Assembly: GCF_001045445.1 (NCBI RefSeq)
Contig: NZ_LFNF01000001.1
Location: 868,001-932,000 of the forward strand
Source: Chryseobacterium sp. BLS98
GTDB lineage: Bacteria; Bacteroidota; Bacteroidia; Flavobacteriales; Weeksellaceae
Length of the DNA stretch: 64,000 nt
Reading direction: 5' to 3'
Shown here: positions 9,501 to 16,881 of the stretch, in pieces
Numbering within the stretch: position 1 is the first letter of the stretch
Layout: every line of letters starts with the position of its first letter
Made by a program: the position numbers and the translations under genes
Notes under the pieces: generated by a model
Seen by the model: only the letters and a program-made list of their open reading frames with translations
Told to the model about the DNA's origin: nothing
Databases searched by the model: none

Positions 9501-10751
9501 AATTCCTTCGGAAGGGTTGGCTGCTTTGATATCTTTGATAGAGTTCGGGGCATAGCTTCCGGTTTCCGGAGATTCAGGAACTTTTAAAACCCCATTTACC
9601 ATATCGGTAAAGTGAGTGGTTTTTGACACTAAAATATTCTGCTGTATATTAACACTGTCTTTGTCTAAAGCAATCCACTTTTTCTCTGTTCTGTCAAAAT
9701 AAAAGGTTTTGATATCCTGCTCCGTATATCCGGTAGGTATTTTCTTTTTGTCGTATCCTAAAGATACTTTTGCCGGAGCCGAAAAATGATCTCCATGTGG
9801 AAGAAACCGGTAGCCTGCATTGTCTGAGGTGACATTTACCATTTCGGGAGTAAGTGCGGGCATATCTATGTCTCTAAGTGCGGTAATTGAAAAAACTTCT
9901 GCACTTTTAAGAGCTCCTTGCGGAATGTTTAATTCAGCTGAACTTAGACTAATCTTTTCGGCATTGCCTATGCTTCCAACAAATTTTGAAACAGATTGGG
10001 CATTGTATTTTGCTTCAATTGTATTTTCAAGATTCTGTTTCTTATTGGAGATTCCTATCCTAAGGTTTCTTACTTTATAACTATAATCTGAAAGATGAGG
10101 CAATGTAAAAATTACCGTATTTTTTCCCTGTCTGACAGACTGGTTCGCCATAGGCTCTGATTGATGTGTCCAATCAGAGTTTTTCCCGACATTCTTGCCT
10201 CCCACTGCCAAATCGTCATTGATGACTTTACTGACTTGTTTATAGCTGTCGACGCCATACAAATCATATTCTAGGGTATACTCATAAGCGGGATTTATTT
10301 TTTCATCCACAGAAACCGTAAAAATATTATCATAGATCTGATCAATCGGATGTTCAGCATTCGTTCCTATTATCCCTTCTCTGATATCGGAAATATAGTA
10401 CCTTTTCTCACTGGACTTAGATACAGATGCCTTATTGCTGATCGTTTTATTGATAGAAACAAGCATTCTGTTGGCTGAGTTCTTATTCTTCCCATTAAAA
10501 CTACTTTCCGGGATATTATCAGATACTTTAGAATCTTCTTTATTTTCTTCAGTAACATTATTACCGGAAATTTCTTTATTCGTACTGTTTCTTAATGCAT
10601 CATTAATTTTCATTATGGGCACCACGCTTTCCTGCTTACTCAGATAATATGAATTAGCATAGGCATGAACCTGGGACCAGCAAGTGAAAAATATAATTGA
10701 ATTAAGAAGTTTCGTATTCGTTCTTAAGACGCTTAATAAAGATCTTTTCAT
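510..10751 (-). CDS. Giant SpvB/TcdB-like RHS-repeat protein with putative alpha/beta-hydrolase C-terminal toxin domain
   Basis: A 3413-residue protein. An N-terminal hydrophobic segment followed by VHAYA looks like a signal peptide. An SpvB-like region lies near residues 420-480 (FPIKLPAGRAGMQPSLGVSY). At least six FG-GAP/VCBS-type calcium-binding motifs such as DINGDGLPDKF lie near residues 814, 899, 1637, 1747, 1820 and 1917, in the arrangement typical of Tc-toxin TcdB proteins. YD/RHS repeats follow from about 2300. The conserved RHS core end (GYYYYGARYYNP, then DPLAEKYPSWSPYVY and DPDGR) closes near residue 3192. The last ~220 residues are unrelated to the core and contain LTGYSYGS, a GxSxG nucleophile elbow at 3295-3299 (Ser3297), with His3386 in DDGAHFDL as a possible catalytic His. 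I infer a shielded lipase- or esterase-like effector. No T9SS sorting domain is visible. The stop overlaps the start of the membrane ORF downstream. Confidence 0.88.
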   Translation of the reverse strand: MKRSLLSVLRTNTKLLNSIIFFTCWSQVHAYANSYYLSKQESVVPIMKINDALRNSTNKEISGNNVTEENKEDSKVSDNIPESSFNGKNKNSANRMLVSINKTISNKASVSKSSEKRYYISDIREGIIGTNAEHPIDQIYDNIFTVSVDEKINPAYEYTLEYDLYGVDSYKQVSKVINDDLAVGGKNVGKNSDWTHQSEPMANQSVRQGKNTVIFTLPHLSDYSYKVRNLRIGISNKKQNLENTIEAKYNAQSVSKFVGSIGNAEKISLSSAELNIPQGALKSAEVFSITALRDIDMPALTPEMVNVTSDNAGYRFLPHGDHFSAPAKVSLGYDKKKIPTGYTEQDIKTFYFDRTEKKWIALDKDSVNIQQNILVSKTTHFTDMVNGVLKVPESPETGSYAPNSIKDIKAANPSEGIVSIAPPSPNSMGSVTTNFPIKLPAGRAGMQPSLGVSYSSEGGNSWMGLGWDMSIPAVTIDTRWGVPTYNQGTETELYSIGGEQLTFEVSPGVFAMPNRNEGFEKTRQSDRQFYPRIEGAYNKIIRKGTNPKDYVWIVTSKDGTKSFFGGDETGVKYNAILKDTLGNIGHWALYKTIDTNGNYVLYKYDKSTYTGSPGNGGQELHISEIDYTLHTTQNPAKKYSVLFTTTSGREDVQINGRLGFLQIESKRLSKVEVKYGNENIRSYEFEYKNDDKTFKKSLLKSITEKDAAGAVFYTNKIEYNEAPDAPNMFGAPINWGAPDHASFPGLLSSGQLFQGYTMLSGSQGKSTGTNFGISVGVYNLSSPPTSDTGLFSFRQGTVGAHGSISNSTSESKITLIDIDGDNLADRVYENNGVISYSKNLSTATNGVQAFGPVVNVGNLQDIGKSKNSSWGVGIDANFSGASLGFDYSNSTNTTSSYFMDFNNDGLVDFVKNGKVYFNSLVGNVPSFDPNSGLTPYPINITAIGAQPSISLFDDQDKAEKKMMLEQNPLHDVVRAWVAPKSGTITVKNAFKLNQASCNPEEDCSKADGVAISFQYKNNDPLVNNINAGDYSLHSFGDQLINISKGEKLYFRVSSKYDGTLDQVTWNPEITYSTPNIPAVDSDNRDLSTYKSQEDFVNSGTSSFMVGNAGTLNLYLNKTIPLSDDAKIFLTINDVDYPQFPMTITSASTYNNSVIGSQVNLNPNDKVSVKVYTDTQIDWSNFKLIPEFTETSTGEKTYLQVEYSMYNDRGNFVTYATQSGDIGKKISVKASSLPNFNGKSGKVVISAKIKNKLLTKTVYNVVNGNATPVFGTPYTIVSQDLNENIYLETTVSSDDRDFINNITSISGTLINNGLNYIDNPNNLSVQLSGSNTVQQTGTIVISQATMLKFELGNYVAGTSATLGINTFFPNGTLSGQSGMPVYSETMLNPGTYTYTLTFSPGGAPSAFTKLYIENPGSETTITSFTNAPPHKPVLGPQTPTSALNSNEYDSRFGILYRGWGGFILNGNNLSKNTVVEAYDINNNYANGGTAAEMKVDETRLKLSNAYGTDPGTNPTINNPTVDPDGNVTIVDNDGALSKNYFLTINSNINNNDKGRLTDVDPTIYISQNTINASRLGIHNIDSNFNNNSLSQAVGSELNAPNIQLKNQSISVGAGASIGFAGVNASQTIFSEAKSVRNVLDYNGDGFPDDFSKTNVKITYPVGFLSGASLNVGSQSISKASSSGLSSSYSFVHGESTRMAFIQTTGEKSKSRAFNDNLIKSSVDSKVAATKLSVSANGETSTEHSKQTFLDINGDGLPDKFNTNNFELNIGNGFAGNDSWGSDIKPEGVGNGFGLGGGISLFRGSFEFGVNFSSNTSNTTKELVDINGDGLADKVLYSGNTATVYLNLGDRISDTPLNLNFQNVNDVHKDVSISVGGNAAGTILIPIPIVAGVSGLKLNVTLGVSKGNSTSRSHATFRDMNGDGYPDFVKSDDTDNITVQLNQIGVTNLLKKVTTPMGGSWEVDYERVGNTYDMPQSKYVLKSVATNDGFTGDNAFSPDVSKVTVEYQNPYHSRRERAFYGFENVTINQIDTKQGGISSNAVYRKTIQKFNNTNYYLKGLLLTERLMDVNNKTWTTKVNNYSLKKIQNTNDSFLYKQKEDEKTYQEFACFVALQNTNSHFTEGDTGWKTTITKINAYDQWGNATDIEDSGDPDIGASEILTSKVVYTLINPSAYIIMPTSVKNTANAVTREKKAEYNTNGNISKMTILNQGTNYSVYDFEYDVYGNITKSTGPANVQNQRFFQQYTYDDNVKTYPVKVQDAFGYSSKTQYDFRFGVPTYTEDMNLQPMKYVYDAKARTTEITGPYELFNNIPWTIKFEYNPITYAPLNASNAQSFAVTKHYDPEYTDSTINTITIADGFGGAVQVKKTGDIHNEGVKYIVGGKVEEDAFGRALKTYYPTVESVGSNNTQYNPAVDNIEPTINQYDVLDRVVYTKLPGENLFSTITYGFGTDFQGRNMFETVFKDELGSVKKTYTDIKGRTTSVHEVSNTGDIKTQFTHDAIGEILQVKDVNGNITTSVYDDLGRRVSYTHPDSGVTTYKYDPANNMTSKTNAANETVEYQYDYSRLKEVKYPLYPENNVKYYYGNALDASAMDNNAVGRLWYQTDATGTQYLKYGRLGELTYQRRSVAVPGAQVYWFGTEWQYDTWNRVKTITYPDGEKLTYKYNRAGNLNNVASVKDGNSYPMINSLGYDKFEQRVYLKNGNGTETTYEYETNRRRLLKMYAQNTNTNRFFMQNVYQYDVVSNVMQVHNNAPVVNGLLGGGTNYAFGYDDLYRLTSASGNWRGINTQAQEERHRYTVAMSYDNMHNIMSKTQKHEWTTGASNNNWTAMEPTSYRLNYKYENSSHPHAPTTIVDEPNLVPSSTCCNPDDPGVKFQHYKYDAKGNPTTIEQETCTYTEAKAVYQWDEENRLRFVDTNPSTPEVDGAAIYTYDAGGERIIKDVMYSGMLFRTRAEQTNTWPQTLMTYHSATIYPNGLLTMNLYFDSLGGVSLPRYTKHYYAGSQRIVTKNGTSDNIGVFDCNWLIIPFAGSTPPINPANVSNTILQTSTQSSLTVMQQNNITPPPNYGQNAGYNGACVNDYAGDKEKEIYWFHPDHLGSSSFITGADGEVTQNIEYFPSGETFVENHRNSNYSPYKFNGKELDAETGYYYYGARYYNPRVSLWLNVDPLAEKYPSWSPYVYCMQNPINAIDPDGRRVYFVGGAGNDSDGWNYIGRFKSIWTSLGIRGFKRVNASHGKIGDIGFVNDFRNKQAYWTNPEFSSSQKHSASDDKQYKIALKGILNDLKKNPLKDGEQLNLTGYSYGSVLQEHLAIGLADKGYKVDNLILVGSPTSDDSDLMNKLKEYQKAGKIGNIIREDIKGDHLSNPKTEGQFIRGGIQNSPLGDGDDGAHFDLARPGKEVDKRIEQLGRKLQQNGVK

Positions 10752-10773
10752 TCTTTTATATGTATTTTTTCAT

Positions 10774-10807
10774 CCAAGGCACTTCTGTTTTATTTAAAGT
10801 GCCCTGG
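10774..10807 (-). terminator. Hairpin between T9SS gene and RHS gene (possible terminator or attenuator)
   Basis: Eleven-base arms (CCAAGGCACTT and AAGTGCCCTGG, one mismatch) with a 12-base loop sit in the 65-base gap between the 655-residue T9SS protein and the RHS gene start. No U-run follows on the minus strand, so partial termination or mRNA processing is as likely as full termination. Confidence 0.4.
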
Positions 10808-10816
10808 ATATGGGTA

Positions 10817-12784
10817 TTAATTTTGTACAATTAGCTTGAATACTTTGATTTCAGACGAAGTCTTAACAATAATTAGGTAAACTCCTTCTGTTGGAAGCGT
10901 ATCTTTTATTTCGTAATAATCCTTGCCTTTGTCCTGTATGGTTTTTACCAATCTGCCGGATCCGTCATGTATTTTTATATCCACAGTTTCTATTTTATCA
11001 GAAATAATCCTGATAGTAAACTGTTGTCCTTTAGGTACAGGGTTAGGATAAATTACAATTCCGTTTTCTCTTTTTCTTGTCACTTTTACCGTATCTTTTT
11101 TAATACAGCCATCTGATGTTGTGACCGTTACGGTATATTCTCCCGGTTCATAAACATTAATATCAGGAGAGTTGCTCGTAAATCCGTTATCGGAAGTCCA
11201 TGAATATACAGCATGTGGATCTGTAATGTGTGTGGATGCATTAAACTGAGCTGCATTTCCTGAAGAAATTGCCACATCCGGACCGAGGTCTAAATTAATA
11301 GTACTGAAATCGCTGACTGAAAAGTCGTAGGACGTTACATTATTATCAGCATCCTTAATTACCAGGTGATAATTACCGATTGCCAGGTTCGGAAATGATA
11401 CCTGCGAAGTCTGGACAGTAATATTCTGTGTAGTTCCGCTACCTGTAAGAGCAACATTAAACGGGGCTTTACCTCCTTTAATATTTAAATTAAGCGTTCC
11501 GTTTGTAACGGTACATGTAGGCTGGGTAATCTCGTAAACAGATAAAATCTTATTTCCTAAAGCAAATGAGAAAACATCCGTTCCTGATAAGTCCTGATCA
11601 AAAACAACATCTTTAAAATGCACTCCCTGATCATTATCAATATGATCCATTGGATAGGCTTCAATATTGGAGGAATTAAAATTTCCCTGCCCTGTTCTAT
11701 CCACCAGGAGCCAAAGTTTTTTATCAGCAGGAATCTGCTGAATAATATCTTTAATGGAAAACACCACTTCCGTTGAAATTGTCTGTGAGTTTTCAGAGGT
11801 AAATCTCGCTTTCCATTTTCTTTTTAACAATTGATATCCGAAAGTATCATTATCCAGCTCGAGGGGCTTTTTATTATCACCCCAGATCAAAAAACTCTGA
11901 TCTGCAAATTGGGCATCATTGGACCTGTTGTCTGCAGCTAATTTCTTCGCTGCAATAATCAGCCTTTTGGGTTCTGATGAGCTGGTAGCCTGTTTTTGAT
12001 AAAGGTCCGAATATCCGTCTCTTGCAATACCCGTGATACGGGCAGGATAATCATTAAAATCGGCCTGTTTCCAGATTTTTTTATTTTTAGAACTTAAGTA
12101 TTCCGTATAAGGCATGGTAATCGCATATTTTACAGCCAGATAGGAATTCACCCTGTTTCGTTCATTAAGAGTAAGAATCTTTCCGTAGGCAAAAAATTCA
12201 GGAAGCTTTCCCTTAAAGTTCTGCCACTGATGACTTCCTTCATCTTTTCCGATATACATTGATGAAAGTCCTGTTTTGCCTATAACTTTAGTGATTTTAG
12301 CTGAAGGGTTTCCAAACTTTGAGTACAGACTGAAAGAAGCCAGAGTATCTATTGTACTGGTATTAATAAAATTAATCTGATCATTATTATATCTGAAAAT
12401 ATTCTTCGTACTGTAAAACAACTCTTTCTCATCTGTATTATCTGTAGTAAACAAAGCTGATTCCTGTGTGGGATTATTGTTCTGATAAGCCGTGAAGAAA
12501 GTCAGTTTATCCATTGTTTCTATTACAAAAGGAAACTTTAAAAAATCATCTGTTCCGTCAAAATTTAAACATTCATTATAATTAAGTAATGAATAAGCAG
12601 GTTTATTGACTCCCGTTAAAGCTTGTATCTGATGCTGGTTGCCGCTGTAATCCTGATACATCAGAGAGGGGGTCTGAAGCGAGTTGGTTTTATACCAAAC
12701 ACTTGTACCGCCTACTCCTCCGGGAGACTGGGCATTCGAAATACAGGCAAGTAAAACGCTGAGAACCGTAAATATTTTTTTCAT
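10817..12784 (-). CDS. T9SS-exported surface protein with concanavalin-like N-terminus and PKD-like domain
   Basis: This 655-residue protein starts with a signal peptide (MKKIFTVLSVLLACISNAQ). The N-terminal half resembles the lectin/concanavalin-type modules of Bacteroidota surface proteins (NFDGTDDFLKFPF). Around residues 420-490 there is a SprB-like repeat segment (GGKAPFNVALTGSG, YHLVIKDADNNV), then a PKD-like domain (YSWTSDNGF, YEPGEYTVTV). The last ~80 residues are a type A T9SS sorting domain with the YPNPV motif and a GVYLI strand near the end. It is exported by the type IX system and anchored or released at the cell surface; its ligand cannot be read from sequence. It starts 10 bases after the subtilisin-like gene, so the two are probably co-transcribed. 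Confidence 0.82.
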   Translation of the reverse strand: MKKIFTVLSVLLACISNAQSPGGVGGTSVWYKTNSLQTPSLMYQDYSGNQHQIQALTGVNKPAYSLLNYNECLNFDGTDDFLKFPFVIETMDKLTFFTAYQNNNPTQESALFTTDNTDEKELFYSTKNIFRYNNDQINFINTSTIDTLASFSLYSKFGNPSAKITKVIGKTGLSSMYIGKDEGSHQWQNFKGKLPEFFAYGKILTLNERNRVNSYLAVKYAITMPYTEYLSSKNKKIWKQADFNDYPARITGIARDGYSDLYQKQATSSSEPKRLIIAAKKLAADNRSNDAQFADQSFLIWGDNKKPLELDNDTFGYQLLKRKWKARFTSENSQTISTEVVFSIKDIIQQIPADKKLWLLVDRTGQGNFNSSNIEAYPMDHIDNDQGVHFKDVVFDQDLSGTDVFSFALGNKILSVYEITQPTCTVTNGTLNLNIKGGKAPFNVALTGSGTTQNITVQTSQVSFPNLAIGNYHLVIKDADNNVTSYDFSVSDFSTINLDLGPDVAISSGNAAQFNASTHITDPHAVYSWTSDNGFTSNSPDINVYEPGEYTVTVTTSDGCIKKDTVKVTRKRENGIVIYPNPVPKGQQFTIRIISDKIETVDIKIHDGSGRLVKTIQDKGKDYYEIKDTLPTEGVYLIIVKTSSEIKVFKLIVQN

Positions 12785-12794
12785 ATAGAGCGTT

Positions 12795-15035
12795 TTATTT
12801 TATTATCAGTTTTTTTGTTTCCTTATATTCGGCTGTTTCTATAGAAACCATATAGATTCCCTGAGAAAAAGATCTTGTATCTATTGTTTTTATGAATTCC
12901 CCTTTTGGAAATTTCGTTGAGCTCTGATCCGTTGATATCAGCTTACCTGAAGCATCATATACTGAGATTTTGATTGCAGATTCGCTCTGTAAGAAAAATC
13001 TGATATTTACTTCTTCTTTTGCCGGATTTGGAAACAGGGTAAAATGCTCAAGTGCCACACCGCTGCTGGTTGTGGAAAGAGCTCCTGCATCAACTCTTTG
13101 CTGGGCCACGTATCTTAAAGCAGAAATAATATCAAAACATGGTGTTATAAAAGCATTAAAACCAGCTCCCTGCTCAACCTGAAATCCTGGTTGCAAAAGG
13201 ATATCCCTGGACGCGATGTATTCAACACCCTGAACCGGAGCAATGACTTTATTGCTTGCAACGATCTGCTTAGCTAATATTGTTTGAGTTGTTGTAATGT
13301 CATCTGCAGGGCTTACCTGGGTTTTCAGATCTTCTTTATAGCAGAAATCCACATTTGAAACTACAATTGAAAATGTCTGATTTCCACTTGGTAACAAAGG
13401 TGTTGTGTTTGTTTTTGGAGAAACAATGATTTTGTAGGTGACTTTCTGAGGGTTTTTAATATCAACCCTTTCTATGGTATCTACATCGTTTGTTGAGGTA
13501 TTCGTTGCAGCACCTGTAAGATTACTCATTCCGCCTAACTTCCACGGATAGTAGGTACTCTCTGTTCCGTCAGGGTTTATTTTTACAATTTTTAAATCTA
13601 AATCATTAACTACATTCGGACTATTGAGATCGACCACATTACTCACCATGTTTCCCTGGGGGTCTGTCCATGAAATTGTAGCAGACAATGGCTGGGTAGT
13701 TTCATAGGGAACTACATACAGCGTATACTTATTCCCTTGGTTTAAAGTCACTTCTTTTATTAATGTCGTTTTTTTCTCATTATTAATAATTCCCTCAATA
13801 TTATTATAAATGGCTTCTGACGCTCTTTTTGCGTCCGCCAGTCCCCAGCCGTATATATAATCGGGTCCTTCAGTTCCTTTATCGTTTGCAGTATGGGCCA
13901 GCAATGCTCTTACTGTAGAGGAAAGCATATACTTTTGTGACGGGTTTACGGATTTATAGTATTGCTGAAGAAGTGTAATAATACCGGAGACAACAGCTGC
14001 TGCCGAAGAGGTTCCCCTGTAGGTCCCATATGCTGCGTCATATGTTTCAATGGATGAATATATATTTTCTCCCGGAGCACAGATATCAGGCTTTATCCTT
14101 CCGTCATCTGTCGGTCCGTAGCTGCTGAACGCTGAAATGTCAAATGCTTCATCAGAGCTCATATTTATATTCTTCTTTGCGGAGGCTACAACCAGAACAT
14201 TTTTGGCAATTCCAGCTCCTTCGAGCAAATCATATCCGTTTTTAGCAGAAACCTGCGGAACAATACCGGGGTCTATTTCTCTTGCATTTCCCGCTGCTTT
14301 TACAATTTGCAGGTAAGGCTTCAAATACATCAGATTATCCCATGACTGGGCGGTAAGATTATATTTCCCGAATTGATAGGTCTGAAGATACATAGGATCG
14401 AAGCCATAGCTGTTATTGGCCACTAATATTCCTGTTGTCCCGTTATAAGCTTCGGAGAGCATTTCCTGAACATCATTCACCCAGTCATAGGCATTGATTT
14501 TTGCCTCGTAAGCAATTCCTCTGGCTTCGGCCTCCCCGTTATTCCCCGCCAGTGTTCCTGCTATGTTGGTGCTATGTCGTGAAATAGTCTGATTTTGAGA
14601 ACTGTCATAAGTATTGATTTTTCCGGATAATAGCTGATGGGTCGTTCTTGGTTTGGAATAATCCCATTGGCCAATAACCATATTGTTTCCGGTTATATTA
14701 AGTCCAATTCCACCACCCGGATATAGATTATCTGCCTTCGTCATTTTTGCTGCTCCTGCATTAAGAGTAGTATAATACATTGGCCGGCCGCTCTCGTCCG
14801 CTCCTATAAGCTGTTTTTCATTCCCTTTTTCAGAAATGAATTCTTTATGGCCCGAGCCTTTAAGCCTTTGAATTTCATTTTTTTGCTTTTGCGTATAATC
14901 CTGTACTTTTTTCTGAAAAGCCTGGATTTCACGTTCCTTCGGGTCTGTTTTTACTCCATCCCTGGTCTGTCCGTAGGATGAAAAAAAGAACATCACAGCA
15001 ATCCCTAATATAGATTTATGGTAGATTTTCTGCAT
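12795..15035 (-). CDS. Subtilisin-like S8 serine protease with T9SS sorting domain
   Basis: A 746-residue exported protease. A signal peptide ends near YGQ at residue 23 and a lysine/glutamine-rich segment (30-75) may be a propeptide. The S8 catalytic triad is visible: Asp125 in GQWD, His154 in RHSTNIAG and Ser343 in GTSSAAAV, with the oxyanion Asn250 in AAGN. A beta-sandwich follows (residues ~425-560), and the last ~80 residues carry a T9SS sorting domain (FTLFPNPAKEEVNI, GIYMVSI). It would act outside the cell on proteins or on co-secreted cargo. It heads a likely operon with the 655-residue T9SS protein 10 bases downstream, and the RHS gene follows. Confidence 0.92.
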   Translation of the reverse strand: MQKIYHKSILGIAVMFFFSSYGQTRDGVKTDPKEREIQAFQKKVQDYTQKQKNEIQRLKGSGHKEFISEKGNEKQLIGADESGRPMYYTTLNAGAAKMTKADNLYPGGGIGLNITGNNMVIGQWDYSKPRTTHQLLSGKINTYDSSQNQTISRHSTNIAGTLAGNNGEAEARGIAYEAKINAYDWVNDVQEMLSEAYNGTTGILVANNSYGFDPMYLQTYQFGKYNLTAQSWDNLMYLKPYLQIVKAAGNAREIDPGIVPQVSAKNGYDLLEGAGIAKNVLVVASAKKNINMSSDEAFDISAFSSYGPTDDGRIKPDICAPGENIYSSIETYDAAYGTYRGTSSAAAVVSGIITLLQQYYKSVNPSQKYMLSSTVRALLAHTANDKGTEGPDYIYGWGLADAKRASEAIYNNIEGIINNEKKTTLIKEVTLNQGNKYTLYVVPYETTQPLSATISWTDPQGNMVSNVVDLNSPNVVNDLDLKIVKINPDGTESTYYPWKLGGMSNLTGAATNTSTNDVDTIERVDIKNPQKVTYKIIVSPKTNTTPLLPSGNQTFSIVVSNVDFCYKEDLKTQVSPADDITTTQTILAKQIVASNKVIAPVQGVEYIASRDILLQPGFQVEQGAGFNAFITPCFDIISALRYVAQQRVDAGALSTTSSGVALEHFTLFPNPAKEEVNIRFFLQSESAIKISVYDASGKLISTDQSSTKFPKGEFIKTIDTRSFSQGIYMVSIETAEYKETKKLIIK

Positions 15036-15071
15036 GTGAAAAAGTTTAATGTGTTTGTTTATAAAAGAAAG

Positions 15072-15104
15072 CAGCCTTAACCTTTGGTATACAATTAAAG
15101 GCTG
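15072..15104 (-). terminator. Probable terminator after the tail-fibre-like gene
   Basis: A 7-bp stem (CAGCCTT with AAGGCTG) lies 40 bases after the stop of the gene at 15147. On the minus strand the stem is followed by the T-rich stretch CTTTCTTTT. It separates the tail-fibre-like array from the protease operon. Confidence 0.5.
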
Positions 15105-15146
15105 TTACAATATTTATTGAGAAAAGCCAGAGCTGTTTTCTCCAGT

Positions 15147-15986
15147 TTATTTGCTCAGTGATTCTATCGTTTTTTTAAGCTCCTTGTTTTCGTCGCCTAA
15201 TTGTTTTACATCTTTATTAAGCTGAATAACATATAGGGTTAACTCCTCTATTTTTTCAAGAAGTTTAGCATCCATTTCGCCTAAATTGATTCCGTTCTCT
15301 TTTACTTCTTTAGCAGAAGGGATATTCGGCAAATGTCCTTTTTCTTCAATATGCTTTTCAACGGTTTCTAAACTGTTGAGTTTGTAATCTTTTTTGAATA
15401 CATAATCTGCCCAGCCGTTTGCAGCAGGGCTTTCAACTTTGATCTGTTCAGCTTTTATTCCTTTTCTTACATAGAAAATATAGTTAGGATCACTATCGTA
15501 CTGATCTGTCCCTACCGTTACTTTTCCTGTATTGAATACAACAAGGTTACTTTTATGAACACTGTCCGAAAATTTTATTTTTGTAATTCCCGGTGAGTTA
15601 GGAGTAGTTACATCTGAATTTGGATCAATTGCATTGTTATTTGGCATATGAAACTCCATATTTCTACTCCCCAGATTTCTAATAACAATATCTGAAGGTA
15701 CAGACCAGTTAGAGGCACAACCATTACAAAGTACACTTGCAATCTCTAATCTTCCTCTTGCTGTACCCGTTGCCGTTACATTGCCTATCACCATACCGTT
15801 AGCATAAGGGCCAGCAAAAACCCTTAACCTTTCCATATTATTAGTTTTAATGACTAGTTCCTTATCGTCGGTTGTTCCAATAAAATTGTCAGTTGGGTTT
15901 GTTCCCGAATTTCCGGTTAGATTCCAAGATTGAGAAAAATAGAAATTCGAGAAGGACACTAAAGCAAATAATAGAATTTTTTTCAT
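15147..15986 (-). CDS. Tail-fibre-like secreted protein with C-terminal coiled coil, copy A
   Basis: The chosen start (ATG at 15986) gives 279 residues with a clean signal peptide, MKKILLFALVSFSNFYFSQS; an upstream ATG at 16028 would add 14 charged residues that would spoil it. The body has the GTNPTDNFIGTTDDKELV motif typical of Bacteroidota proteins often annotated as tail-fibre or cell-wall-anchor proteins. The C-terminus has the family signature ADYVFKKDYKLNSLE, GHLPNIPSAKEV and LGEMDAKLLEKIEELTLYVI, followed by a coiled coil. The last segment probably trimerises, as in intramolecular-chaperone tail regions. Function is unknown; no phage genes are nearby. It is a paralogue of the gene at 16055-16816. 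Confidence 0.8.
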   Translation of the reverse strand: MKKILLFALVSFSNFYFSQSWNLTGNSGTNPTDNFIGTTDDKELVIKTNNMERLRVFAGPYANGMVIGNVTATGTARGRLEIASVLCNGCASNWSVPSDIVIRNLGSRNMEFHMPNNNAIDPNSDVTTPNSPGITKIKFSDSVHKSNLVVFNTGKVTVGTDQYDSDPNYIFYVRKGIKAEQIKVESPAANGWADYVFKKDYKLNSLETVEKHIEEKGHLPNIPSAKEVKENGINLGEMDAKLLEKIEELTLYVIQLNKDVKQLGDENKELKKTIESLSK

Positions 15987-16054
15987 AATATGTTTTCTTG
16001 TTTTTATTATGTTAGCTCTTCGAGCCACATATGATTATTTAATTTGACGATGGT

Positions 16055-16816
16055 TTATTGAGCAAGACTGCTATTGTTTCTAAGTTTATTATTCTCTTCC
16101 TCCAGCTTTTTAAAATCCTTGTTAAGCTTAATAACATATAATGTCAGTTCTTCTATTTTTTCAAGAAGTTTGGCATTCATTTCACCCAGATTAATTCCGT
16201 TTTCCACCACTTCTTTAGCAGAAGGGATATTCGGTAAATGACCTTTTTCTTCAATATGCTTTTCAACATATTCCAAACTGTTGAGTTTATAATCTTTCTT
16301 GAATACATAATCTGCCCAGCCGTTTGCAGAGGCAACATCTACTTTTACCTTTTCAGTCTTAATTCCATCTTTTACAAACAGCCTGTAATTGCTACAGTCT
16401 GAGCAAGAAGACAAAGAAACATTGTAAGCATTAACACCCATCAGAATTTTTCCATTTTCTCTTGCTGAAAATATAGGATACAGCCAATTGGAAGTAGAGA
16501 TAGTTAAAAGCCCAACATCATTAGACTGAGGATGAACACTTTTAATCCATACCACATCTGTTCCGCTGTTCTTATTTGGGGTATTATCAATGATATCAAT
16601 TCCGTCCCCATCAATTGTATTGATATTGAAAAACATTCTGCCGTCAGCAATTTTGAATCGTTCGGCGTTATTTGTCCGGAAGACCAAATCTTTATTATCT
16701 GTTGTCCCGATAAAGTCGGTTGCAGGATTGGTGCCTGCATTTCCCTGAATATTCCAAGATTGAGAAAAATAAAAATTTGAGAAGGACACTAAAGCGAATA
16801 ATAGAATTTTTTTCAT
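16055..16816 (-). CDS. Tail-fibre-like secreted protein with C-terminal coiled coil, copy B
   Basis: With the start at 16816 this encodes 253 residues whose signal peptide is identical to that of the neighbouring copy A. The N-terminal GTNPATDFIGTTDNKDLV segment and the C-terminal ~90 residues (ADYVFKKDYKLNSLEYVEKH, SAKEVVENGINLGEMNAKL) match copy A closely, while the middle ~110 residues differ and include CSDCS. The non-coding stretches upstream of both genes also match (the shared GAGCCACAT region), so the pair arose by tandem duplication followed by divergence of the exposed middle part. Role unknown; probably an outer-surface structural protein. Confidence 0.8.
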   Translation of the reverse strand: MKKILLFALVSFSNFYFSQSWNIQGNAGTNPATDFIGTTDNKDLVFRTNNAERFKIADGRMFFNINTIDGDGIDIIDNTPNKNSGTDVVWIKSVHPQSNDVGLLTISTSNWLYPIFSARENGKILMGVNAYNVSLSSCSDCSNYRLFVKDGIKTEKVKVDVASANGWADYVFKKDYKLNSLEYVEKHIEEKGHLPNIPSAKEVVENGINLGEMNAKLLEKIEELTLYVIKLNKDFKKLEEENNKLRNNSSLAQ

Positions 16817-16881
16817 GAGATATTTTTTGTTTGCTATGCTAGCTGTTCGAGCCACATCTGATTATTAATTTTGATGATAAT

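Noticed and set aside
15147..16816. Tail-fibre-like genes as evidence of a prophage
   Set aside because: No other phage structural, integrase or lysis genes are present; these proteins have Sec signal peptides.
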